Assembly (NCBI GenBank): GCA_030685235.1
Contig: MU839085.1
Coordinates: forward strand, 558,001 to 622,000
Length of the DNA: 64,000 nt
Direction of reading: 5' to 3'
From: Copromyces sp. CBS 386.78
Taxonomy: Eukaryota > Ascomycota > Sordariomycetes > Sordariales > Sordariaceae
The notes below the pieces were generated by a model. It made no database searches. It was given only the letters and a program-made list of their open reading frames with translations, and was not told the origin of the DNA. The translations under genes were made by a program, and so were the position numbers. Below are positions 32,162 to 46,100 of this stretch, one piece after another. Positions within the stretch are counted from its first letter, which is position 1. Every line of letters begins with the position of its first letter.

Positions 32162-33496
32162 TCAGTCCCCCCTCTTCGCATTACCACGGCCCGCAATCCC
32201 CACCATGGGCGCAATAAACGCCAAGAAACTCTCCAAATCATCCAGAAACTCCCTCGGCTGCTGCAACGCAGCAAAGTGCCCGCCCACCTCATGTTCCCTA
32301 TACCACACCAGTCTATCCCCAAACAACTTCTTCCCCCACGTCCTCGGCAGCATGCCAATCTCGACGGGGAAAGCCGAGTACCCAAACGGCTTCTGCACAC
32401 CACTTCCAGTTGGCTTCTCCTGCACCACCGCCGTGGCCCCAATCTCCGGAACCAAGCTCCGATAACTCCACATAGTCCGTCCAAAACACCCACTAAACCA
32501 ATACAGCGACACCCCATCCAAAATCTGGTCCATCCTCAGCGGCGTGTCCGAATACACATTATCGCTCCACTCGACAAACTTCTCGCCCATCCACGCCAGC
32601 ATAGCAACAGGGTTGGTCCCCAGCGTCAGCGCAATCGTGGCAGGCCTGGTCCCGTGCTCGTACGCGTACGCGCTCCCCTGCCTGACCCACGCCCTGGTCC
32701 CGCTCATGAGGCGCTCCTCGCGCTCGGAAAGCGGCTCGGCCTGGCACGCGTCCCACTGCGCCGGCGTGAACATGAACATGTTTAGGTGGGAGGCCCGGCA
32801 CGCAGCGTGGTTGTTGGCCATGGCGCGGGCGAGCGCGTAGCCCACGTCGCCGCCCTGCGCGACGTAACCCCCTGCTGGTGCTGGAGAGGACTCGTCGTGG
32901 AAGCCAAAGCCGAGGGAGAGCATGAGCTCGTTCATGGCCTCGGCGGCGAAATCGGTGGTGAGCTCGTCGAGGGCGCAGTCGGAGGGCAGGCGGGTGGAGA
33001 AGCCGTAGTCCGGGATGGAAGGGACGATGACGTGGTAAGGGAGCGTTTCGGGCGTGTAGCGGTTGCGCAGCAGGTCGAGCATGGGGATGAACTCGAGGAA
33101 GGAGCCCGGCCAGCCGTGCATCAGGATGACGGGGATGGCGTCGGGACGACGGGAGAAGAGGGCGGCGAAGTGCAGACTGAACGTCTGGCCTGAGGATGGG
33201 CCGACGACGGTTTGCTGGAATTGCGGGAACGAGTTGATGAAGGATTCTTGGGCCCGCCAGTCGTACTTGTTGAGCCAGTGGTCGCGGGCTGTGATGAGCC
33301 AGTCGCGCGTGATGCCGAACTTGCCTGTCGCGGCGTTGGCGTGCTTGTTGTAGAATTGCTCGGGCGGGATCACGGCTTGCTGGATGAGAGACCGGAGCTG
33401 GGAGAGGTCCGAGTCGGACACGGAGATGCGGAAGGGCGTTGGTTGCACCTTGACGCCCGAGGGCAGGGTGGAGAAGGTGTGCGAGACTGAGCCCAT
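32162..33496 (-). CDS. Epoxide hydrolase, alpha/beta-hydrolase fold
   Basis: Single exon; 444 residues from the ATG at 33496 (MGSVSHTF), chosen because the 24 codons upstream are weakly biased and this Met starts the family N-terminus. It is the microsomal-type epoxide hydrolase fold, with an N-terminal EHN-like region (PFRISVSDSDLSQLRSLI) that wraps the core. HGWPGSFLEF (about 127-136) is the oxyanion-hole motif. The nucleophile Asp is about residue 217 in QGGDVG. The catalytic His is about 407 in GGHFAALQQP. Predicted reaction: opening of an epoxide to a vicinal diol through an ester intermediate on Asp, in detoxification or secondary metabolism. The substrate cannot be inferred. No signal peptide or membrane anchor, unlike the animal enzyme. 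Confidence 0.9.
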   Translation of the reverse strand: MGSVSHTFSTLPSGVKVQPTPFRISVSDSDLSQLRSLIQQAVIPPEQFYNKHANAATGKFGITRDWLITARDHWLNKYDWRAQESFINSFPQFQQTVVGPSSGQTFSLHFAALFSRRPDAIPVILMHGWPGSFLEFIPMLDLLRNRYTPETLPYHVIVPSIPDYGFSTRLPSDCALDELTTDFAAEAMNELMLSLGFGFHDESSPAPAGGYVAQGGDVGYALARAMANNHAACRASHLNMFMFTPAQWDACQAEPLSEREERLMSGTRAWVRQGSAYAYEHGTRPATIALTLGTNPVAMLAWMGEKFVEWSDNVYSDTPLRMDQILDGVSLYWFSGCFGRTMWSYRSLVPEIGATAVVQEKPTGSGVQKPFGYSAFPVEIGMLPRTWGKKLFGDRLVWYREHEVGGHFAALQQPREFLDDLESFLAFIAPMVGIAGRGNAKRGD

Positions 33497-33669
33497 TGTA
33501 GATGTTGGATGTTGGATATTACCCGAAACGGGACAAAGTAAACAATAAGTGTTGTTGTAAGTCGACAATACGTCGTTGATGGTAAGTAGAGATGAGTGAC
33601 AGAGAGCTGGGATAATCCAGGGACAAAGGAACCCGGCAAGAAAGCAACGAAAGAAGGTGCCTGATGCCG

Positions 33670-33677
33670 TTTATATC
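33670..33677 (-). promoter_or_regulatory. TATA-like box of the epoxide hydrolase gene
   Basis: GATATAAA on the minus strand, about 175 bases before the ATG. Confidence 0.45.
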
Positions 33678-35020
33678 GAGTTTCTGAAAAGGCCCCCCCA
33701 CGGGTAGTGGAGATAGGCGCGAGACTAGTTTCCTTTGTGGATAAACGTCTTTATAATGGATACTAAAAAGCTTATGAATCCCCTCATCACACTGGCTCGC
33801 TCAAACTTGTAGTGCCGATGGTGGGAGAAGAAGGGTACAGTTGCAACCCCCAGAATGCAAGGTCATATCAAGCTCCCTGGTGGTAGCCCGGATTAGCCAT
33901 TTGTACCTAGTAAGTGCAAGATGCCTACCTATGTAGTATTCAGAGGCTCCCCATGTGTAGAGCCCGGAGGGTATCTACTGTACTCTTTTCGAGTTTATAA
34001 TAATGCTATCGCCCGAGGTCCACGAGGAGGGTCCATCTCCGGAGAATATTCTCCTGTCCATCACTTGTTGTCTTCGCTGAAATGTGTCTGCCTGTCGCCA
34101 TGGACCATCCATGGTGTCCGCACGATACCCCCATGTCTAATGGGAGGAGTAAGTCCCAGGGTTGTATGCCGATCATTTCAGATCCCCGAATTTTTTCGAT
34201 TTTCATGACTTGAACAGAACGCATGGTTCAGGGTGGATGGTCGATCCATTTTTTCCCATTCGTCGTTCCCCATGTTTGCCAACATGAACTCGCATTGGTT
34301 GATGGGCCCAATCCCTTTTCGGTGTTTGGTGGATACATATGACCGGCGACGACGCCGGCCACCGACCCGCCCAAAAAATAGCGTTCGTTCTGGATAGACA
34401 CCCGACCTTCTCCAATCTGTTCCCGTCCTCACTGGCCCTACCCGACCCGTTGTAAGACAGGTCCACCATGGATCCATAACAGCAGACCTCACTCGCTCAG
34501 TGGAACGTCGACAACGTAGGAATGGAGACCCTGCATAACCCCTGCCGTTGGGTCCAGTCGGGGAACTTTGTCAATCACTCGTGGGTCTCCAGGATGGGCA
34601 CATGAAGTTTCGGACAATCCAACAGAATTCGAGACCATCTTTTGTGTCTTGATGTTTGCAACGGAACGGCGTCAGAAGAAACCACGCCCCTTCCAAAGAA
34701 CAGACATTGGACAATGGGTGTGGCATCCAGTCCAGTCGACGAAAAGGCGGTCGATAAGCATCTTGAGACGACGGGGACAAGGCGCGGGATCGTCGATGGA
34801 TAGCTAGTCCAGTCCACAATTGATAGGGACGAGATGACGTGTCCCTTGAAGACTCGAATCCTTGGGTTCATGTTTGCAAGAAGCTTTCCAATCTAAAACA
34901 AAAAACTGTCTGTTCCATGATACCGAAACTGAAACTCTGCCGCGTGCAAAACACGAGGTCAAGTGCCTCATCGGAGTCGCAGTTACAATGTGCGTGGTCG
35001 AGACGGGAACGGTGAGCTAA

Positions 35021-35053
<33 letters not shown>

Positions 35054-35834
35054 CTCGCTTCTGTAGGTACACTAGACTTACATACCTAGTAGTGAAGCAT
35101 CATGCACCGAAGCATGACGTCGAATGGTGATGATTGGTTTATCGTCGTTCGGCGTTCAAGCTGTGTATGCAACCGGCACTTCCGCCGGACCAACGACCAA
35201 CAAGCTTTCATACCGCTTCCACTCACTCGGTTCGATTTTACTCAAGCCAATCCTGTTGCTGGCTTGTTCCCAAGGCGTTGTGAGAAAACGTTAAAAGATC
35301 CATATCTTACAAATTCGATAGTAAGCTGTATTCGATATTGCAGAGTCCGCCGACCATGACATCTCCAAGTTGACAAGGTGTGCATAACCACATGACAACC
35401 TTGTTTTCGCATGTCAACATCAGCCCATTGCGGTCAGGAAGTCCGCTGGTTGCGGCAGTAACCAATCACCGCTCAAGGGCGCGCCCAGTTCCGTCCATAC
35501 CTATTCCGCTCTGAACCCCTCGAATCGTCCCTAGGTGCAGTAGAGCGGCCGACACGGCAGGGCGGAGCTGAGCGGGGGAATCCTCCGGGAAATAACCCTC
35601 AGTTCCACACCCCCTGGGCAGCCAAGGTTTGCCATGGCAAATGGAGAACAAGATCTTGATGATATTCATCTGCCGGTGCAGTTAGCCAATGGCAACGAGA
35701 TGCTGGATCCGGCGCTGGCTCCGGCCACATCTACTAGTTCAACCCGTGGACCATGAAGAGTGGTGAACAGTTTAACGGCGCATGTATTGGGTATATGATA
35801 GGTGTAAATAGTATGTCCATGTCCAGCCTTCTCT
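33678..35834. other. Intergenic, about 2.1 kb, no gene seen
   Basis: Frames of up to 104 codons occur on both strands but overlap each other and lack C-biased codons. A CTG repeat lies at 35023-35052. Confidence 0.5.
35023..35052. repeat. (GCT)10 microsatellite
   Basis: Ten perfect GCT units outside any coding-like frame. Confidence 0.92.
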
Positions 35835-37394
35835 TTAGCTCTGCTGGATGATCTTTTCCATCTCTTCGGGGTTTTTGGGTGCGGTCGTGAGGTTGTAGGT
35901 GCCGTCCTTGGTGATGACAAGGTTGTCTTCGATTCTGCGCAGCAATAACGAGTTAGCATGCGTCCTTACAATAGGGGAATAAGGGTTGACATACCTCACA
36001 CCACCAACATCCCAGTACTTGTCCAACACATGGGCGTTGAAGTACTTGCTGTGCTTGGGATCCTTCAGGAACGGCTCCATGATAAAGTTGCAAAAGTAGA
36101 TACCAGGCTCGACGGTGATGACGCTGCCAGCTGGAAGACGGCCGCGGACGCGGAGGTAGCGGAACATGGTGTCCTTGTCGGCGTAGTTGGGGTTGCCGCC
36201 GGTATCGTGGGTGTCCATGCCCAGGTAGTGGCCCAGACCGTGAGGGAAGAAGGCCACGCTGGTCCTGTTCTCGAGGATCTCGTCCTTGTCGCCCTGGAGA
36301 ATGCCGATCTGGAGAAGGCCATCGATGGCAATCTTGTGTGCGAGCAGATGGACGTCATCCCAAAGGACGCCCTCCTTCAAAGCGGCGATGCAGTCGTTTT
36401 GCATCTTCAAGACGATGTCGTAGATGTCCCTGCTCTCCTTGGTGAACTTGCCGCTGATGGGGAATGTACGGGTGATGTCCGAAGCATAGCAATCCCACTC
36501 GCCGCCCGCGTCCAGCAAAAGGTTGAGCTTGCCAGCCATGTCGGCATTGTTGGGGACGTAGTGGAGCGTGGCAGCCGCTCTCCCGCTGGCCACGATACTG
36601 TGGTAGGCCTGGTTGCGGGCGCCCTTGGCGATGCAGTGTCCGAGGAAGACGGCCTCCAACTCGCGCTCGTTCTGGACGTGCTTGACCTTTTGCATAACCG
36701 CCTTGTGTCCGTCGGAGCTGATGTCGTTGGCCTTGGCCATCATGGCCAGCTCGTATCCGTCCTTGACTACGCGGGTGACTTCGATGGCTTCTTTGAGGAT
36801 GGAGAAGTTCTTGTTGTCGAACTCGAGGAAGGTGACCTTGTCGGAGACCTGGTGGGGGATGGCGAAGACCGAGGCGCCCTTGGGCTTCTGGCTACCGACG
36901 TGGGCAAGGGTGGCGTTGACATCGGTGGTGTACTTGACCTCGTCGACGTCCCAGTTCTGCTTGGCCTCGTCGACGGAGACGGGCAGGCCGGACCAGATGA
37001 CCGACTCGGGGTCGATGGGGGGGATGAAGAGGGTGGACTTGTCGGCGTCCATGTCGTACATGTAGTGGCAGTCGGCGAGCGGGCAGCCGGTCAGGTAGTA
37101 GAAGTAGCGGCGCTGGCGGAAAGGCTCGGCCTCGTCGTTGTCTTCGAGCAGCTTGGTGGCGCGGCCCTCAAGGTAGAGGACGCCAGATGCGCCGGCCACC
37201 TTGTTGCGGATGTAGTCGGCGACGCGCTGGGCATGGCGCTTGGCCGGGTATTTGCCCTTGAGGGTGGTCTCGTAATCCATTCTGGCGGGGGTGGTCATCG
37301 TTTGATATCTCGCGATGGTGGTGGTGGAGGTGGTGATCCGGGGGAAGATGGTGTTGAAGGAAGAGAAAAGGGTTCGCATAGGGAAACCAATCAA
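35835..37394 (-). CDS. Xaa-Pro aminopeptidase, M24B family
   Basis: Two exons, 35995-37394 and 35835-35934, with a 60-nt intron (GTATGT donor, GCGCAG acceptor). Splicing joins GGVR to IEDNLVI and keeps the family C-terminus. Full length is 499 residues; a start at Met39 ([12 protein letters not shown]) would give 461, close to the usual length. The upstream part ([26 protein letters not shown]) is basic and hydroxylated and could be a mitochondrial presequence. The catalytic domain has the five M24 dimetal ligands: Asp295 and Asp306 in [12 protein letters not shown], His389 in GLGHYLGM, Glu429 in VEPGIYF and Glu469 in RIEDN. It removes N-terminal residues ahead of proline, probably with two manganese ions, in cytosol or mitochondria. 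Confidence 0.93.
   Translation of the reverse strand: MIGFPMRTLFSSFNTIFPRITTSTTTIARYQTMTTPARMDYETTLKGKYPAKRHAQRVADYIRNKVAGASGVLYLEGRATKLLEDNDEAEPFRQRRYFYYLTGCPLADCHYMYDMDADKSTLFIPPIDPESVIWSGLPVSVDEAKQNWDVDEVKYTTDVNATLAHVGSQKPKGASVFAIPHQVSDKVTFLEFDNKNFSILKEAIEVTRVVKDGYELAMMAKANDISSDGHKAVMQKVKHVQNERELEAVFLGHCIAKGARNQAYHSIVASGRAAATLHYVPNNADMAGKLNLLLDAGGEWDCYASDITRTFPISGKFTKESRDIYDIVLKMQNDCIAALKEGVLWDDVHLLAHKIAIDGLLQIGILQGDKDEILENRTSVAFFPHGLGHYLGMDTHDTGGNPNYADKDTMFRYLRVRGRLPAGSVITVEPGIYFCNFIMEPFLKDPKHSKYFNAHVLDKYWDVGGVRYVNPYSPIVRTHANSLLLRRIEDNLVITKDGTYNLTTAPKNPEEMEKIIQQS
35935..35994 (-). other. Intron of the Xaa-Pro aminopeptidase gene
   Basis: 60 nt, GTATGT..GCTAAC..GCGCAG, phase 2. It is open in frame, so a naive frame would read through and add 20 residues not found in the family. 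Confidence 0.85.
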
Positions 37395-37631
37395 TTAATT
37401 ACAGCACAGACAACAAGAACTGTCTGATACTGACAAATGTTACTGTAATCTTGTTAAAAAGAGGGGCAGCAATAAGGGAAGCAAAACGGAAAAGGCAGAA
37501 GGCGCCTTGCTTCGGGATTAAAGCCAATGCGGGGCAATGACAGTTGGGGCCGGGCCCGGGCTGCTTGCGGGGTTCCTTATCAATCTCTTATCCGCCAAAG
37601 CTAAACCATGATTGGCAACTGCTGCGCTAAC

Positions 37632-37811
37632 TGTCAGATTAGAGGGTGGATATCTGGGTTTCTGGCTATACTCAATCTGGATTAGCCGCCCAGCCCCCTA
37701 GATTACTGGTTTCTAGGTCCCTCTGGGATACTCCAGCACCCCCCAGATCTTCTGGGCGAATTAATTACATACACTCTTCAATTAATAAATTCTATACAGT
37801 CACATTTAACA
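37632..37811 (+). repeat. 5' LTR of copia copy 2
   Basis: 180 bp. It begins TGTCAGATTAGAGGG intact; the 3' end is mutated to CACATTTAACA from CACATCTGACA. Confidence 0.9.
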
Positions 37812-39773
37812 ATTAATAGTCTAATTTACGTATTTACAATAAAAGCGCTACAATAATCGATACAAGCAATATCCCTACGAAACTAATAACGTTAACTATA
37901 TCTTTATTAAAAAAATTTACTAATAAAACTAGTATAATCGTCCTCAAAACTTAAAATAATTAATTTAACTAATACGAAACCCTCAAGCGACTAGTTAGAA
38001 GTAATTAAAACTTTAATAATTAATTATTTAAAGACGGGCCTATAATTTAGAAGGTCTTACTTCCTAAGCCGGAAGACTTCTTCTTTACAAAGCCGGCGAA
38101 AGATTGTATATTGGCAATAAAGAAAGAATTTATTAAATTCAATAGAAGGATCTGGGTTAAAAAGGTCGTAGCGACTACTACGGCAACTACAATAAATACT
38201 ACTACAACCTAAACCTAAACTTAAATTTAAATTAACGAAAATAGTATTAAAATTGCCGCTACCGCTACAGCTTAATTCCGGCAAAAAGTTAGGGAAAATT
38301 TTAACGACGAAGAAGATTTTAAAGAAGAGGATAAATATTGTACCGAATAAAATATTAAGGAGGATATAGTAATTAACTTCGCTACAGACTTTACTATAGG
38401 AAAAAAGGCTATTTATAATTAAATTAACAATATATATAATACCTACTATAAATATTAGAAGGATTTTAATAATATTAATACGAAAGTCCGTAATTAAATA
38501 AATATTTATATTACTAACTACTTTACTAATACTACTTTTGAATAAGATAAATCTACTTGTAAATAATTAAAATAAATTAAGTATTAAATTAACTACCGCC
38601 CTATTGATTAAATCGCTACCGTCCGGCGAAAATACTAAACCTTTATTAAGGAGATTGCTAAAAAAATAATTTAAAGATTTCGAAAAATAAGTTTTAAATT
38701 AGGAAGTCTTTATTACTAATAGTAAGAGACTAAATATTAGCGAAGCTACCTCCCTTACTTTATAATTTACCGATTTTATTAATATAATTTACAAATATAA
38801 ACTTATTTAAATAAATAATACCTAGAAGTTTAATCGCAACCTAAAAAATTTGTATTTAAATTATAAAAATATATTTATTAATTTTAAAAAGGTCGGTATA
38901 TTAGAATATTATCTACTATTAGCCGGTAAGAAAGCTATAATTCGTAATATTTAGGGTACTAATTAATTTAATTCGAAAGAATTTATACTTAAGAGGGAGG
39001 ACGCTCTTAATTCTAATTGTAAAAAGAAGTGGAAGGTATATATAAAAACGAAACGCGGCGCGGATAAAAATATAAATAATTCTTTACGGCCGAAAAAGAG
39101 AGGGGGATTTGCGCCGCTATATAAAATATACGAGCGAAGCTTTTACCTAGTAATATACTATTGGTATTTAATATTTAAAATAAGAAATAACCCTATTTAA
39201 AAGCTTAATAGCTCTATTTAGAAGCTTATTAATAAGAATTTTAAAAAGATTCCTAAAATTCGTAAAGAGGTAAAGAAGGCTAGGAATTAAATATAGGATT
39301 ATTTTATTACTTTTATGTAGATTACTACTTTAAAGATTTAAAGGCAACGAAAAATTGATATTTATAACTCAACGTTTTCTATTAAATAAAGTACTTTTAA
39401 CGTAAATAACGGAAGGAATATTTACTTTTTTAAAAATTTAGCGATCTTCGATTTTAAGGCTTCCTTTTATATCTTTAATAAAATTAATCGTTTTTCTTCG
39501 TTTCGAATAGCGTCCCTAGAGGACTATATCTAAGTTAGAGATTCTTAAATACCTATTAAGGGTTTTAAAATTATTAATATAGAAATATAGGGAGAAAGGG
39601 AAATTCTACGGCTATAATTAAAAGAGGTCGCCTTCTGCCCTAACTTTACTACAAATCTTATATTTTTATACCTACTTCGAAAGTAGGGTTTTTATTAAAA
39701 TTACAAATTACCTAGCAATTACCTTCGTTAACTAAATAAATCAATTTTCTATTTCCTTTAAAAGATCTATTAT

Positions 39774-40130
39774 TATCACGGGGCAAGGCGAACGTTAGGT
39801 ATCTGTAAAGACATTCGTAATTGCACGAGGAAGAGGAAGCTATCTGGGGGAGCCCTAATAGCCATCTATATACAGTAAGCATATAGCCCGTGCAGCCTAG
39901 TCATCCTATAGATTATCCTATGGATTATCCTATAGGCTAGTGTAGTCTATATAGCTTTGGCGATAGGGGTAGGCTGACAACCGCAGCCAGTCAGATATTA
40001 GATGCGTTCAGCCGCATCTACTGTGCTGGGTCTTTGTAGCCAATTAGAGCATACTATTAACCTAGTAACTATTACCGTAGTAAAGGTAGCGATATAGGAC
40101 GGTTAATTAGTTATAAATAACCCTATAATA
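39774..40130 (-). repeat. 3' LTR of the nested gypsy element
   Basis: 357 bp. Starts TATCACGGGGC (from TGTCAC) and ends CCCTATAATA (from CCCTATGACA). It is the less mutated copy in its first half. Confidence 0.9.
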
Positions 40131-43100
40131 CTTCCCTCACTTAAAATACCCCTAGGGTAAAAATACTTCCCTTTTTAATTTCCCTTACAATATTTATTAC
40201 TTACCTTTTTATATTATTTTTACTTTCCTTTTTAAGCCGCTACTTTACCCTCTTAGTAATATAGTAATTGCTGTACTATTAGTATTATCTTTTCCGGCGG
40301 CTAGTCCGTCCTAACGGCCTTTTCCAAAGCCTTTTTAACTCTATAGCGACATTTTTCGTCTACGATCCATTATAGTAATATTAGTATATTTAAATTATTA
40401 TCGTAAAACTTTTTAAAGTCGTCAATATAATATTCTACATCCTTCTATAATTACTAAATAGGATTGTAGGGGCTTCCCTAAACTACCTAATATTCCTATC
40501 TATTATTTTCTATATTAAAACGGTAATCGTCGATAGTTTCGTAGAATTATTCGACTATATTTTCAACGTCATTTATTCGTTTTATAATCCGCCCGTTATT
40601 TATTCGGATATTTTAAGTTTTATCCTACCCGGAGATCCTTTAATAATTCTAAAGTTTTATTATATTAATATAGAAAGTATAGTTATACTTTATATTAATA
40701 GGGAGCTTTAATATAATATAATAGTTATTTACTTTTATAATTTCGAAAGGCCCTTCTTATAGTAGCGTAAATTTAACTTGTAGGCGGCCCGATACGAAGT
40801 TAATTATATTGAATAAAATTTTATCACTAATATAATATTTTAATATATTGGACCGTTTTTCGTTAGTAATTTTTTCGTACTATATTTGGCTATTTCTAAT
40901 TATAGCGGTAATTTTGTTTAATATTATATTAAACCGGTCGGCGATTTCGTTAGCTTTAAAGTATTCGGCCCACTATATTTTAGAAAGCTTAGGTAAGTAT
41001 AGTTAGGCGGGTTCGATTCTTATCCGAGGGTAAAAATTATAATTTATAAAGAACGGGGATACGCTAATATTATTTAAATGTACATTATTATTTGTAAATT
41101 CTATTAGGGGTAATTAATCGATTTAATCGTTTTAAGCTTAATTAATATAAGTATAAAGGAAATGTTCTAATTCAACGTTAATACGTTCGGTCTAGCTATT
41201 AGTTTTTTTATAGAAAGCCGATAATAGTTTTAAAGTAATTCCTAACTTTATAAATAGAACCCTCTAAAATTATAAAACGAATTAAGTATTACAATTGGAA
41301 ACGATAGTATTTAGTAGGCTATAAAGGGCGTAAATTTTTTCGATAAATCGATTAACGAATTTTTTTATAATTAATATTTCGATTAGGATATAGTATTTTA
41401 TTTTCGTTAAGTAGTCTACTATTATAGCGATATATTTATATTTTCGGCCTCCCCGGACGTAAAGCGTTATAGGGGTAATATAATCGATAATAATATTTTT
41501 CTATAGGGCAAAGGGTATTAGTAGAAGTTTTAGAAGCCCTGCTAATACATATTATAACGGTTTCATTTTTACGTATTAGAGGTAAGCTTTATAATAAGAC
41601 TTAATAGCTTTTTTTATACTTAGCTAGTAAAATAAACGATTAAGGGTAGTAAACGTTTTATCCCAGCCCTAGTAGCCTATTAGTACGGGTTTGTAATACC
41701 TTCGTATAAGATGCAATTATAATACAATATCTTTTAAATCGATTATAAGCGCTAAGCGTCGGTATATTTTACCGTTAATCGCATAGTATTCTATAAAAAC
41801 TATTTTTCTTATACTTTTCTTTAGTATTTTAGGTTATATTCGACGGTTTTCGTCCGTAAGGGCGGCTATTAAATCTTAATAAAAAATTGAATTACAGTAG
41901 TTAGCGTCGATTAATTTATCTGTAGATAATTCTTCCGGGTTAAGTTCGTAAGCGTAAATATAATTTATAAAAATAAAAGGGTTGAAAAGTACTTTATAAC
42001 GGACTTTCAACCGGTCGTCGTTTATATTTTTCGGTATATCCTTTAATTTCCTACTTAGGGTATTAAAACGGACTTAAAAAGTACCCGGCCTATATTTAAT
42101 AGTAAAATTAAATTTAGATAGGAAATTAGACTATTGTATATACTGCGGCGTAAGTTTCTTATTCTCTATAAAAGTTTATAAGCCTTTATAGTCGGTTAAA
42201 ATTTCAAACGGTTTTTAAGCGCCTTATAATTCTAGTCCCTATTCCTTTAAGGCCTTAATAATTATAAATAGTTCTTTATTATAAATATCATAATTATATT
42301 CTACGACGGAATATTTTTATAAAAAATATACGATTAGGCGTAAAATATTTTTATTATCGTACTAAGATAATATACCGCTTACGGCCTAATTAGAAGTATT
42401 AGTTTCGACTACGGTTAGGCGGGACTAATTATAAATTCGAAGGACGGGACCTATAATAAAAACTTTCTTCAACTTTTTAAAAGCTTTTTAATAGTTTTCT
42501 ATTTAACGCTATTTAATTAATTTTTTTATAAAGTTGTATAGTAAAATAGTTATAATCGAAAAGTATTAGATAAAGCGCTAATAGAAATTTATAAACCCGA
42601 AGAACCTTTAGAATTAGTATTATAATTATAGGGCCTCCTATTTAATAATAATTTTTACTTTCGTAAAATTTATTTCTATACCCTTTAATATAATAAAAAG
42701 GCCTAAGTATTTTATACGGGTAATATTAAATTCGTACTTATTGATATTTAATTAGAAGCTAACATTAATTATTCTTCTAAAGACTTCATCTATATAAATA
42801 ATATACTCCTTTACGTTCTTAGAATAAACGAGGATATTATTTAAGTACGTTATTACGTAAATATCTAAAATATTATATAATATATCGTTAATATAATTTT
42901 AGAACGTGCCGGGTACGCCTTAAAAGCCGAAAGGAAGGATTAATAATTCGTAGAAACTGAAACGTATAATAAAAACGGTTAATTATTTGTAGTTTTCCTA
43001 AATACGGATACGGTTAAAAGTAGTAATAATATCTAATTTAATAAAGATTTTAATACGGCAAATAGTATTAAGAATTTCTTTAATTAATAGAAGCGGGTAC

Positions 43101-46100
43101 TGTATTTTGAATATAATATTATTAATACTACGGTAATCGATATAAATACGAATACCTCCGCTAAATTTATTTATAAAGAATAAGGGTAAGGCTACTTAGG
43201 ATTAGGAAAGTTTAGTAAAGCTATTCTCTAGCTAACCGTCGATCTATTTCTTAACGATAACTATTTTTATAAGTAAAACCGGTCGGCAGCGGGCGTTTAG
43301 CGGCTTTTCCCCTAGCGTAAGCTCGATTTTATAGTTATATATTCGATAGGGCGGAAATTTATTCGCTTTCTTAGTACGGAAAGCGTTAATCCTTTTCTAA
43401 TATTTACGTAGGAGTTTGAATTTAATTTCCTCATTGGTTTTCGGAAATCGATTAACTTTCTTATAAAATGTTAGTACGTTTTCTTCTGTAATTTTTATAA
43501 TAATAGCTTCGTATATAGGCGCTTTTATATTTAGGTCGTTTATAAGAATAGTAATTCGGGCGATTTTAACAGCTACTAATTCTTTTTAATCTACGTCCCT
43601 GGCGTACGTATTGATAAATTTGTAGAAGCGCCTTAGGAGGCGGTTTTTATACTATTTACCCTTACCGTTTATAATATCCTAGGCTATTTTTTTAATAAGG
43701 TCATTATAAATACTAATTTCGTAGAAGGCCGCTAGTTGGTAAATTTCTATATAATTCGTAAGGTAGGGTTATAAATCGTACGTTTTATATAAGAAATTAA
43801 AGGCGGTAGCGTTAATACTACGTATATCCTAAGCGTTAACTCGTCCTTCGACTATTTTAAACCGCTTCGTAATTAGATAAATAGTATTAGAGGAATTCTT
43901 TATACCTTTTACTTTTCTATAAGGCGGCGTAAATATAAAAGGTTCTACTATTTATCCTAGCGTATTATAATCTAGCAAGGCTACGTTTCTAGTAAATCCT
44001 TTAACGGGAAGTTTAAAATAGTGTAAAAAGAGGTCGCGGTAGTGCGGCTACGCCCCTTATTTTGAAGAGAAATTTTTATCGGCTTTGTAAAATTTATAAA
44101 GGTTATAGGCTTTACTTCTAGGGTAATTTTCGTAGGGCTTATAATAGGGGGGTAAAACGGAAATAGAATCGTTTTCTAATAGTAATTCTAATATTTAAAT
44201 ATCGTTACACTCCGGTCCTTTATAGGGGATATAGTCCTAAAACCGTAATAACCTTAATATATTCTAGCGAAACTCCTATTAGTATAAGAGCGGCACGGAA
44301 TTAAAATCGGCCTTTAATAGTAACTCTAAATATTAGTAATAGTAATCTACCCTACTAATAGTCCTATTAATACTCCTATCGGTAGTCCCGGAATAGTATT
44401 CTAAATTTTAAAGTTCTCTTAAATTCTAGTAAAGCGGTAATCGATCCCCTAGAGTCCAATATTCTATTGGACTCTAGCGAGGTAGTAGCCCCGGCGGCTA
44501 AATATTGCCGCGTATAAATCCTTTTATAAGGATTAAGTATTAATCCCCTAAAATCCTTTATTTTAATAGATTTTAATAAGGTAGTAGTTTCGGCGGCTAA
44601 ATATCGCCGCGCGTAAGTCCTTCCGTAGGGATTAGAATTAAATAATTTACTAAACCGCCTTTTATCCGGCCGATATAATTGTTTATCCTAAGTAAAAGCC
44701 TTAGTATTTTTAGGATATTTAATAATACTCTTTTATCCTATTCGTTTACCGTCGTTGCATAAAATTAATAATGCGAATTATTAAGAGAGCGGTTCTATAT
44801 ATTAAGGGCGTTCTATAGGGAAACGGGGAGATCCGATAGGAAGTATCGGTTAGCGTACCGATTAGTAAACTAGACCTTCCCTTCTATCTAAAAAATATAC
44901 GGCTCGTATTTCTTAAACTAAAGTAGTCCTAAAATAATAAAGTAATTGGGGGAAATATTATAAATTAAGAACGTAATATTTTCTAAATAATAATTAATAT
45001 AAAGGTTCGCCGTAAGTCCTTTAGTAATAAGCCTTTTTATAATATTGTTAGCGAGAATTAATTTTTTAGGTTTTAAGAATTTAAATATAGTAAATCCGTT
45101 TTTCCTTATAAAAGAACGGTCGATAAAAATAAATATTATATAATCGCTATCGACGAAAGTTATATAATAAATTTTATATAGTTCGAAGGATAAATAAGAA
45201 GAAAGGAATAATAAATTTTAACGGAGATTATCTAGTAAATTAATAACAATTATTTCTAAATTTCTAAACGGCTCCTTCCTTTTTTTTATAAACCTTTTTC
45301 GCCCCTATAGGCGACTATTTATAAAGTTTAATTATTTCCCTAATTATTACTTACGTTATTATCGTAATATTCTTCGCCTTCGTCTTCTTTTCTAACGTTT
45401 ATAGTATAGAAATTTATATTATTATTATATCCCCGCTAGCCGGGTACTAGGGGGTTAATATTAGTATTTTTGGTATTATTAGTATTTTTAATATTTTAAT
45501 TAGAACTTCCGCTTCCCTAGCCTCCTCTACTTCTTCTTCGGCTACTTCGGCCTCTTTTATTACCTCCTCGGCCCCCCCTATTACCGGTCTAAGGGCTGCA
45601 ATCGCCGTAATTAATATTATTATAGTAATTCTTTATAATATACCCTTCTTTTCTATATTTATAATATAAATTATTCTTATTCTAATATTTAATAACGTTA
45701 TTATAAATAATATATAAAACGTAAATAGCGTTAAAATCTACAATATGACTTCCTTTATTAACGGTTTTTCCCGAATTATTATTAAAATTCGAATTAAAAG
45801 TTTTACTAGTAGCGGATTTAGATTTATAGTCGTCGTTTTCAATATTACGCGCGAAATTGCGGTAGAATAATAGCTATTCTTTAAAATCGTCCTTAGTAAG
45901 GAAGGTTCATTAATAAGTAAAGGAAGTACGGAATTTTTAGGAGATTTTGTTCCGTAAATAATATATTTTTATAACGTCGTTTAAACTATAGCGGTTAGCG
46001 GTTTTAATATATTCGGTCTCGAAGTCGGCGAAGAAATAATTTCCCTATTTAAATTCGTTAAATTTACGGGTAATATCCAAGTATAAATCCGTATTATTAT

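Noticed and set aside
35958..37427. 489-codon plus-strand frame rich in Val, Gly and Asp
   Set aside because: Antisense shadow of the aminopeptidase gene; such long shadows are expected where the third position is nearly always C or G.
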